This document shows, one piece after another, positions 58,194-64,000 of a stretch of DNA of 64,000 bases. The notes below the pieces were generated by a model. That model was given only the letters and a program-made list of their open reading frames with translations. It did no database searches and was not told where the DNA came from. Position numbers and translations under genes: made by a program. Position 1 is the first letter of the stretch, and each line of letters starts with the position of its first letter. Source of the stretch: Candidatus Geothrix odensensis (GTDB lineage: Bacteria; Acidobacteriota; Holophagae; Holophagales; Holophagaceae); contig JADKCH010000012.1 of NCBI GenBank assembly GCA_016714685.1, positions 1-64,000 on the forward strand, read 5' to 3'.

Positions 58194-59687
58194 ATGCCGC
58201 GGTCCACCCCCGCCTTTCTGTTGCTGGCCCTCGCCACGGCCCTGCAGGCCCAGAACCCCGCCCGGAGCGCTGCCCCCCCGCCGTCTCCGGTCCCGGTGCT
58301 GGCCAGCTACCCCGATACGCCCGCCGGCAAGCTGCTGAAGGAGATCAAGGAACGCTCCGAGGTGGTGGCCCGGGTGGAATACCTCGCGGACCAGGTCGGC
58401 CCCCGGCTCACCGGCTCGGAGCAGCTGCGCCGGGCCCAGGCCTGGGCCATGGCTGAGATGAAGAAGCTGGGCGCGGAGAACGTGCACGAGGAGGCCTACG
58501 ACTTCGGCCTGGCCTGGACCCGGGGCGTGGACAGCGCCCGGCTCCTCAGCCACAACGGCCTGCGCTTCCGGGTGGACCAGCTGGCCTGGTCCCCGGCTAC
58601 CCGGGGCCCCATCCAGGGCGAGGTGATGCTGGTGGACGCGCGCAACCTCGAGGAGCTGCAGGCCTTCAAGGGCCGGCTCCGGGGCCGGATCCTCCTGCGC
58701 TCCAACCCCGGCGACAAACGGCCACCCCTGCCCCGCCGCGACCGCGGTGACATGGCCGCCTTCCAGGCCCAGCAGGCGGCCATGACCCAGTTCCTCATCG
58801 ACGAGGGCGCAGCGGCGTTGCTGCAGATGTCGCCGCGCAGGAACGGCCTGGGCTTCACCACCAGCGGCCCGGGCCGGGAGCCCGGGAAGCCAGCCCTGCC
58901 CTCAGCCTATGTGCCCCAGGAGCCCTACAGGATGCTGCTGCGCCAGGTGGCGGGGAAGGAGCCCGTGCGGCTCGAACTCAGCCTCGGCGGCAGCTTCTCG
59001 GCCAAGCCCGTGCAGGCCCACAATGTGGTGGGCGAGGTCCGCGGCACCGAGAAGCCCAACGAAGTGGTCATCATCGGCGGCCACCTGGACAGCTGGGATC
59101 TCGGCACTGGCGCCACCGACAACGCCACCGGCGCCTCGGTCTGCCTCGAAGTGCTCCGCGCCTTGCAGGCCACGGGTCTGAAGCCAAAGCGCACCCTGCG
59201 CGTGGTCCTCTGGAGCGGTGAGGAGGAGGGCCTGCTGGGCTCCCGGGCCTATGTGGAGGCCCACAAGGCCGAGCTGGACGCCATCCAGGCCGTGCTGGTC
59301 CACGACATGGGCACGGGCATGGTGAGGGGCTTCGACCTGCAGGCCCGAGAGAACTGCCGTGGCCTCATGGCCCAGGCCATCGCCCCGCTGAACGACCTGG
59401 GAGTCCGGGAGCTGCCCCTCACGGTCATGAACGGCACGGACCACGCCCCCTTCGATCGCGCCGGGGTTCCGGCCTTCGCGGCCATCCAGGAAGTGGTGGA
59501 CTACTTCGAAGGCACCCACCACAGCCAGATGGACTTCCCGGACCACGTGCAGGCCGACCAGCTGGTCCAGGGGGCCCAGGCCATGGCGGTCACGGCCTGG
59601 GAGCTGCTGAACATGGAGGGCCGCCTGCCCCACGGCGTGGTGGCGCGGCCGGCCCGGCCCGGCGCCGGAGCATCAAGCCCTCGATGA
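58194..59687 (+). CDS. Exported M28-family zinc aminopeptidase
   Basis: 497 residues from ATG 58194 with signal peptide M-P-R-S-T-P-A-F-L-L-L-A-L-A-T-A-L-Q-A. Contains a protease-associated domain (D-E-G-A-A-A-L-L-Q) and the M28 catalytic core: G-G-H-L-D-S-W-D-L-G-T-G-A-T-D-N-A-T-G (His, Asp ligands), W-S-G-E-E-E-G-L-L-G-S (Glu nucleophile and ligand), H-D-M-G-T (Asp ligand), and T-H-H-S-Q-M-D-F-P (His ligand). Likely releases N-terminal residues from extracellular peptides. Divergent from arsR; its function is unrelated to arsenic as far as sequence tells. Confidence 0.9.
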   Translation: MPRSTPAFLLLALATALQAQNPARSAAPPPSPVPVLASYPDTPAGKLLKEIKERSEVVARVEYLADQVGPRLTGSEQLRRAQAWAMAEMKKLGAENVHEEAYDFGLAWTRGVDSARLLSHNGLRFRVDQLAWSPATRGPIQGEVMLVDARNLEELQAFKGRLRGRILLRSNPGDKRPPLPRRDRGDMAAFQAQQAAMTQFLIDEGAAALLQMSPRRNGLGFTTSGPGREPGKPALPSAYVPQEPYRMLLRQVAGKEPVRLELSLGGSFSAKPVQAHNVVGEVRGTEKPNEVVIIGGHLDSWDLGTGATDNATGASVCLEVLRALQATGLKPKRTLRVVLWSGEEEGLLGSRAYVEAHKAELDAIQAVLVHDMGTGMVRGFDLQARENCRGLMAQAIAPLNDLGVRELPLTVMNGTDHAPFDRAGVPAFAAIQEVVDYFEGTHHSQMDFPDHVQADQLVQGAQAMAVTAWELLNMEGRLPHGVVARPARPGAGASSPR

Positions 59688-59711
59688 ATCTGTCCCGAAT
59701 CCCGGTGCCGC

Positions 59712-60770
59712 CTACTGCCGGGTCATCTCGGCCCGGGCGAGCCGGGTGAGATTGGCCAGCGCTTCCGCGGGCCCCATGATCAGGAGCTCATCCCCCGCCT
59801 GGAAGCGCTCATCCCCAGAAGGATTGAAGCGAAGGCCCGCCCCAGGATGGACGAGCCCAACCAGCAGGGAGCCCGTGGCATGGCGCAGCCGGGCCTCCCG
59901 CAGGGTCTGGCCCACCAGGGGGCTTCCGGCCGAGATCGTGATCCGCTCCAGGCCGAGCTCCAGCTGTTCCTGCTGCAACACGATGTCGAAGAACTTCATC
60001 ATCTCGGGCTTGAGCAGCAGGCCCGCCATGCGCCGCCCACCGATCTCGTAGGGGCTCACGATGTGATCGGCACCCGCGGCCTTCAGCTGCCGCTCGGTAC
60101 CCAGCTTCGCGCTGCGCGCCACCACCGGCAGGTCTGGGCGGAGCTGCTTCACCGTGAGGGTCACCAGCACGTTGTCGGCATCCGTGGTCAGGGCGGTGAT
60201 GAGGCCGCGGGCCTGCCGGATGCCAGCCCGCTCGAGCATCAGGTCGTCCATGGCGTTGCCGTAGAGGATGAGCTCGCCGGCGAAGCGGGGGCTGCGGCCC
60301 TTGGAGTCGTCCTGCTCGATGATGACAAAGGGCACGCCGGCCTTCTTCAGCTCCCACGCGGCCTGGAAGCCCATCTTCCCGAAACCGCAGACGATGACGT
60401 GGTCCTTGAGGTCGTCCAGGCGCTTCTGCATGCGGCGCTCCATGAGATAGCCCCGGAGGTCACCCTCGAGGAGCAGGGCCGTGAGGTTGGAGATGGCATA
60501 GGTGGCCACGCCCAAGCCCACGATGAGGTAGAAGATCGTGAAGATTTTCGTGCGGGCGTTCACCTCGCCCAGCTCCCGGAAGCCCACGGTGAACAGGGTG
60601 GTGATGGCCATGTAGAAGCTGTCGAGGGCGTTCAGGTGGGACAGCAGGTGATAGCCGACGGCGCCTGCCACGATGACGGCGGCGAGCAGGGCCATGGCAT
60701 AGCGGAGCCGCTTGAGCGGCGCGTCCGCGTCCTGGTCCGGAACCTGGGGGAAGGGTGAGTGGAGGCGCAT
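59712..60770 (-). CDS. Potassium channel with RCK (TrkA-N/TrkA-C) domains and unusual filter
   Basis: 352 residues from ATG 60770, which overlaps the PaaI stop region. Two membrane helices (A-M-A-L-L-A-A-V-I-V-A-G-A-V-G-Y and Y-L-I-V-G-L-G-V-A-T-Y-A-I-S-N-L) flank a pore loop ending T-L-F-T-V-G-F-R-E-L (residues 59-67); the canonical filter is T-V-G-Y/F-G-D/E, so Arg65 replaces the second Gly. TrkA-N follows with V-I-V-C-G-F-G-K-M-G and G-N-A-M-D-D-L-M-L, then a TrkA-C domain. Probably ligand-gated K+ channel of the MthK type; selectivity uncertain. Confidence 0.85.
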   Translation of the reverse strand: MRLHSPFPQVPDQDADAPLKRLRYAMALLAAVIVAGAVGYHLLSHLNALDSFYMAITTLFTVGFRELGEVNARTKIFTIFYLIVGLGVATYAISNLTALLLEGDLRGYLMERRMQKRLDDLKDHVIVCGFGKMGFQAAWELKKAGVPFVIIEQDDSKGRSPRFAGELILYGNAMDDLMLERAGIRQARGLITALTTDADNVLVTLTVKQLRPDLPVVARSAKLGTERQLKAAGADHIVSPYEIGGRRMAGLLLKPEMMKFFDIVLQQEQLELGLERITISAGSPLVGQTLREARLRHATGSLLVGLVHPGAGLRFNPSGDERFQAGDELLIMGPAEALANLTRLARAEMTRQ

Positions 60771-60771
60771 C

Positions 60772-61212
60772 TCAGCCAATCCCCTGCCGGATGGCGAAGT
60801 TCGCCGTGGCCATGGTCACCAGGTGGTCGCCGCAGGTGAGGCGACACTCAAGGATGGCCCCCCGGCCCGAGAAGCGGATGACGTTGCCCTCTGCCCGCAC
60901 CTCGCCCTTGGCGGGCTCCAGGTAGCGCACGTGCAGGTCCGACGTGGCAAAGGGCATGGCGCCATCGAAGGCGGTGCTCAACGCCAGGGCGCTGACCATG
61001 TCGGCCACCGTGGCCAGCACGCCGCCGTTCACCGTGCCGCGGGCGCCGTTGATCACGGCCTTGGTGGGCGTCAGAACCATCACCGCCCGGCCAGGTTCCA
61101 CCGACTCGATGACCAGGCCCCAGCCACTGATGAGCGGCCAGGGATGGAAGCGCGCGCGCAGTCGCTCTAGGAGATCCGGCGCCAGGGTCTCGGGGATCTG
61201 CGGCTTGGGCAT
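60772..61212 (-). CDS. PaaI-family acyl-CoA thioesterase (hot-dog fold)
   Basis: 146 residues. Hot-dog motifs: L-I-E-x-V-E-P-G-R-A-V-M, N-G-A-R-G-T-V-N-G-G-V-L-A-T-V-A-D-M-V (the G-G-V-L-A-T-V-A-D loop that holds the active-site Asp), and D-L-H-V-R-Y-L-E-P-A-K-G. Cleaves CoA thioesters such as phenylacetyl-CoA in relatives; substrate here not defined. Its stop is two bases before the K+ channel start, so the two are cotranscribed; the mrp gene is 48 bases upstream. Confidence 0.8.
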   Translation of the reverse strand: MPKPQIPETLAPDLLERLRARFHPWPLISGWGLVIESVEPGRAVMVLTPTKAVINGARGTVNGGVLATVADMVSALALSTAFDGAMPFATSDLHVRYLEPAKGEVRAEGNVIRFSGRGAILECRLTCGDHLVTMATANFAIRQGIG

Positions 61213-61260
61213 ACCTGAGTGTAGCCTCCGAATGGTCCCAAACCTCCTGGATACTGAGGC

Positions 61261-62295
61261 TCAGAGCTTCAGGGCAGCCTTGAGCGAAGTGGCCATGCCC
61301 TGGAAGACCTTGGTCTGGGGGCTGTCCGGGTGGGCCGCCACGAGGGGCTGACCCGAGTCGCCACCCTCGCGGATGGACAGGTCGATGGGCACCTCGCCCA
61401 GGAAGGGCAGGTCCATGCGCTGGGCCGCGGCCTTGACGCCGCCGTGGCCGAAGATCTGGGTCTCCTTGCCGCAGCCCGGGCAGAGGAAGCTGCTCATGTT
61501 CTCGATGATGCCGAGGATGGGCACCTTCACGGTGCCGAACATGCCGATGGCCTTCTTGGCATCGAGGAAGGCCACGTCCTGGGGGGTGCTGACGATGACG
61601 GCGCCGTCCACCTGGGCGTTCTGGATGAGCGTGAGCTGCACATCGCCGGTGCCCGGCGGCAGGTCGATGAGCAGCACATCCAGCTCGCCCCAGGCCACGT
61701 CCTTGAGGAACTGCTGGAGGGCCTTGTTGAGCATGGCGCCACGCCAGATGACGGGGCGGTCCTCCTCGATGAGCACGCCCATGGACATGACCTTGATGCC
61801 GAACTTCTCGAGGGGCAGGATCTGGCCATCCGGCGTGCCGAGTGGCGAATCCTTCAGGCCCAGCATCATGGGGATGGAGGGGCCGTAGATGTCGGAATCC
61901 AGCAGGCCCACCTTGAGGCCCTGCTGGGCCATGGCCACGGCCAGGTTCACCGTGACGGTGCTCTTGCCCACGCCGCCCTTGCCCGAGCCCACCACCACAC
62001 AGCGCTTGATGCCGGGGATGAGGTTCTTGAACTCCACCTGGGCCGTCTTCTCCCAGCCGATCTCGATCTCGGCCGAGGTCACGCCGGGCTGCTGCCGGAT
62101 CAGCGCCTCGAGGGCATCCTTGATGACCTGCACCCGATCCTGGTAGGCCTCCAGGAGCTGCAGCAGCACCGTGACCCTGCCCTCGGTGACATCAATGCCC
62201 TTCACGGCCTTCAGCGTGGTGAGGGTCGCGTTCGTCCCGGGAACCACGTAGGCGTTGAGGGCTTCAAAAAGGGCAGCGCGGCTGATTTTCGTCAT
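61261..62295 (-). CDS. mrp: Mrp/ApbC/NBP35-type Fe-S cluster carrier ATPase
   Basis: 344 residues from ATG 62295, after GGAG. An N-terminal MIP18/DUF59 domain (V-T-V-L-L-Q-L-L-E-A-Y-Q and L-P-x-x-x-G-V) is followed by the deviant Walker A V-G-S-G-K-G-G-V-G-K-S-T-V, L-D-S-D-I-Y-G-P-S-I-P (Walker A' / switch), L-I-D-L-P-P-G-T-G-D and C-P-G-C-G-K (CxxC used to hold a cluster). Loads [4Fe-4S] clusters on target proteins. No suf/isc genes are nearby. Confidence 0.94.
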   Translation of the reverse strand: MTKISRAALFEALNAYVVPGTNATLTTLKAVKGIDVTEGRVTVLLQLLEAYQDRVQVIKDALEALIRQQPGVTSAEIEIGWEKTAQVEFKNLIPGIKRCVVVGSGKGGVGKSTVTVNLAVAMAQQGLKVGLLDSDIYGPSIPMMLGLKDSPLGTPDGQILPLEKFGIKVMSMGVLIEEDRPVIWRGAMLNKALQQFLKDVAWGELDVLLIDLPPGTGDVQLTLIQNAQVDGAVIVSTPQDVAFLDAKKAIGMFGTVKVPILGIIENMSSFLCPGCGKETQIFGHGGVKAAAQRMDLPFLGEVPIDLSIREGGDSGQPLVAAHPDSPQTKVFQGMATSLKAALKL

Positions 62296-62586
62296 GCGTG
62301 TCTCCAGCCCCCCAGTTTGACACGGCCCGGATGGAAGTCTGAACAGCCAAAGCCCGGAGGCCCGCCTCGCCTGGACGGCCACCGAATCCTCGTATGGAGC
62401 ACGGCTACAGAGGTCTGACCCTTTGCCCTGCAGGGCGCTCTGCTGGCGCTCCTTCTTGCGGTGGTTTCACCCCCGGGCTGATGGCAGAATGCGGAGACTC
62501 TCGTGCAGCTGACCCGTGACTCTGCAATAAGGTTTCCCATGACTCCCCGGCGCCAATTGGCGCCCCTTGTCGGAAAGGTCGACACC
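62296..62586. other. Gap with palindromic segment upstream of the DUF2846 gene
   Basis: 290 bases with no supportable gene. It contains GCCCTGCAGGGC (a 12-bp palindrome near 62423) next to AGGTCTGACCC, a segment that I have seen near REP-associated transposase genes and repeats. No transposase or second copy of the segment is evident in this window, so it may be a solitary remnant or a chance occurrence. Confidence 0.3.
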
Positions 62587-63237
62587 ATGTCCTCCCTGTT
62601 CTCATCCCGTTCCCTGCGCACGCACCTCGCCGGACTGCTCCTGGCCGGTGCCTGCTTTGCCCAGGAGCCCAAGCCCACGCCGCCCCCGGAGCCCGCGCCA
62701 GCGCCGGCACCTGCTCCCGCGCCCACACCCGCTCCTGCCCCGGCTCCCGCCCCAGTGCCAACGGGCGAGAAGCCGGCCCAGGCACCCGAGGCCACCCCAG
62801 CGCCCGTGGCTGCACCCCCCGCCGAGGCCAAGCCTGTGGAGGCTCCCAAGCCGGCCGAGACCGCCGCGGTCGCCCGCCTGATCTGCTACCGAGAGAAGAG
62901 GTTCGTTGGCGCGGGCCTCCATCACACCATTTCCGTGGACGGCACGGAGATCGGCGACCTGAATAACGGCACGTACTTCATCGTCAAAATCGCCCCCGGC
63001 GAGCACAAGATGCATGCCGATGAGAAAAAGGACGAATTCACCTTCACTGTGGAGGCTGGAAAGACCTATTACTTCAAGACTGAGATCAAGATGGGCGTAT
63101 GGAAGGGTCACGGGAAGATCAGCCTGGTCGACGCCACCCTCGGCGCCGACGAGTTCACCAAGTGGAAGGCGGAGGATCGCCTCAAGTACACACCCGCGGG
63201 CGACCTGAAGAAGGTGGATGTGCTCGAGATGCCCTGA
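62587..63237 (+). CDS. DUF2846 family protein with Pro/Ala-rich linker
   Basis: 216 residues. A signal sequence (R-T-H-L-A-G-L-L-L-A-G-A-C-F-A-Q) is followed by ~75 residues made almost only of Pro and Ala (A-P-A-P units), a flexible spacer that likely spans the periplasm. The globular domain (residues ~98-200) has I-C-Y-R-E-K-R-F-V-G-A-G-L-H-H-T-I-S-V-D-G, G-D-L-N-N-G-T-Y-F and P-G-E-H-K-M, diagnostic of DUF2846, a lipoprotein-type family of unknown function. Stands alone on the plus strand; a strong hairpin follows it. Confidence 0.8.
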   Translation: MSSLFSSRSLRTHLAGLLLAGACFAQEPKPTPPPEPAPAPAPAPAPTPAPAPAPAPVPTGEKPAQAPEATPAPVAAPPAEAKPVEAPKPAETAAVARLICYREKRFVGAGLHHTISVDGTEIGDLNNGTYFIVKIAPGEHKMHADEKKDEFTFTVEAGKTYYFKTEIKMGVWKGHGKISLVDATLGADEFTKWKAEDRLKYTPAGDLKKVDVLEMP

Positions 63238-63256
63238 ACCTCCAGGGACTGCATTG

Positions 63257-63292
63257 AAGCCGAGGGCGGACCTGCGGGCCCGCCCTCGGCTT
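63257..63292. terminator. Bidirectional terminator between DUF2846 and ppk
   Basis: Perfect 13-bp arms (63257-63269 and 63280-63292) with a 10-base loop. The stem ends in TT on the plus strand (CTTGTACC) and on the minus strand the arm closes ...CGGCTT then CAATGC, so both sides have only short U-tracts. It lies between convergent genes (stop at 63237 on +, stop at 63306 on -). Confidence 0.7.
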
Positions 63293-63305
63293 GTACCGGC
63301 CCCGC

Positions 63306-64000
63306 TCAGATATCCGGATCCAGCGGCCCCAGCTTCTGAGTAAGGGCCCCCACGCCGCTGGCCAGGAGGGTGTGCTCGTAGATGCGCAGCTGGCTTCGCA
63401 GCGGGGGATCCTGGGGGTCGAGGCCGCGATGCCGCACCTCTCCGTTGGGCCCGAGGACGCGCCCCTTCAATGTGTCGTGCAGCTGCAGCTCCACCATCTC
63501 CATGACCTGGGCGGCGAGCAGCGGGTCCACCAGGGGGAAGGCCAGCTCCACCCGGCGGTCGAGGTTGCGCGGCATGAGGTCGGCGCTGGACAGGAGGGTT
63601 TCGGGGTCGCCGTCGTTGGCGAAGTGGTAGATCCGCGCATGTTCCAGGAAGCGGTCCAGGATGGACAGGGCCCGGATGTTCTCGGACAGCCCCGGCACAC
63701 CTGGGCGCAGACAGCAGGTGCCACGCACGATGAGATCCACCTTCACGCCCTCGCGGCTGGCCTCGTAGAGCATCTGGATGAGCTGGGGATCCACCAGGGC
63801 GTTCATCTTGAGGACCATGCGGGCGGGCCGGCCGCCTTGCGCGTGGCCAATCTCCCGCTGGATGCGCGCCTTCAGGGCCTTCTTCAGGTGCTGGGGGGCC
63901 AGCAGGATCCGGTGGAACCGGGGCGGCCGGGTGTAGCCCGTGAGCATGTTGAAGAGGTTCGAGAGGTCCTCGCCGAACTCGGGCCGAGCCGTGAGCAGGC
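63306..64000 (-). CDS. ppk: Polyphosphate kinase 1, C-terminal part (partial)
   Basis: Minus-strand frame of ~231 residues open to the window edge. C-terminal domains of PPK1: L-F-N-M-L-T-G-Y-T-R-P-P-R-F, M-N-A-L-V-D-P-Q-L-I-Q-M-L-Y-E-A-S, V-D-L-I-V-R-G-T-C-C-L-R-P-G-V-P-G-L-S-E-N-I, the conserved catalytic/ATP region, and N-D-G-D-P-E-T-L-L-S-S-A-D-L-M-P-R-N-L-D-R-R-V-E-L-A-F-P. The phosphoenzyme histidine, further upstream, is outside the window. The protein ends D-P-D-I at 63306. Makes inorganic polyphosphate from ATP. Confidence 0.95.
   Translation of the reverse strand, partial: LLTARPEFGEDLSNLFNMLTGYTRPPRFHRILLAPQHLKKALKARIQREIGHAQGGRPARMVLKMNALVDPQLIQMLYEASREGVKVDLIVRGTCCLRPGVPGLSENIRALSILDRFLEHARIYHFANDGDPETLLSSADLMPRNLDRRVELAFPLVDPLLAAQVMEMVELQLHDTLKGRVLGPNGEVRHRGLDPQDPPLRSQLRIYEHTLLASGVGALTQKLGPLDPDI

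Overview
The window looks like a chromosomal piece of a GC-rich, didermic bacterium, most likely an acidobacterium of the Holophagae/Geothrix type. That assignment is an inference from the overall GC, an OmpB-like multicopper oxidase beside a c-type cytochrome, and an unusual cysteine-rich RpoB; no rRNA is present to confirm it.

Layout. 1-7.8 kb: surface polysaccharide locus (nucleotide-sugar dehydrogenase tail, UDP-GlcNAc 4-epimerase, LbH acyltransferase and two glycosyltransferases on +, converging on an AT-rich Wzy/Wzx/Wzz set on -). Almost every gene here is broken by 1-2 base indels. 7.9-16.6 kb: an exported redox block on -, made of a monoheme cytochrome fused to a periplasmic-binding-protein fold, a Kelch/Ig-like surface protein and a very large multicopper oxidase with FN3/Ig tails. 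16.9-32 kb: the transcription/translation core on -, transcribed rlmB, tRNA-Tyr, tRNA-Gly, tRNA-Thr, tuf, rpmG, tRNA-Trp, secE, nusG, rplK, rplA, rplJ, rplL, rpoB, rpoC, with several well-formed hairpins. 32-42.8 kb: FadL-like porin, sensor kinase, TauE/SafE permease, frr, an alpha/beta hydrolase, isocitrate lyase divergent from an ScfR/RamB-type regulator, acyltransferase-3, purM. 42.9-50.3 kb: two low-complexity proteins, folE, small uncharacterised genes, a class A beta-lactamase, then an oxidative-stress island (rubrerythrin, DUF3501, Dps, Fe/Mn-SOD). 50.4-58.1 kb: DUF2461, a dehydrogenase-mutase TyrA, and two tandem arsenic operons (ArsR, CMD-like Cys-rich protein, Acr3, rhodanese-like, GNAT, ArsC; then ArsR, ArsM, ArsP-like permease, thioredoxin-like). 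58.2-64 kb: M28 peptidase, RCK potassium channel, PaaI thioesterase, Mrp ATPase, DUF2846 protein, and the 3' part of polyphosphate kinase.

Data quality matters for reading this window. nusG, an essential gene, carries a one-base deletion in a C run, and two other genes beyond 8.6 kb (sensor kinase, PPOX-like) break at homopolymers, so those frameshifts are most simply sequencing errors. The much denser breaks in the first 8.6 kb may have the same cause or may be real decay of a laterally acquired, compositionally mosaic O-antigen locus; reads are needed to decide.

The best candidates for something under-described are the cytochrome/binding-protein fusion plus Kelch protein plus multicopper oxidase block, the zinc-ribbon-like insertion in RpoB, and the arsenic cluster with a cysteine-tailed CMD-like protein and a rhodanese that lacks its catalytic cysteine.
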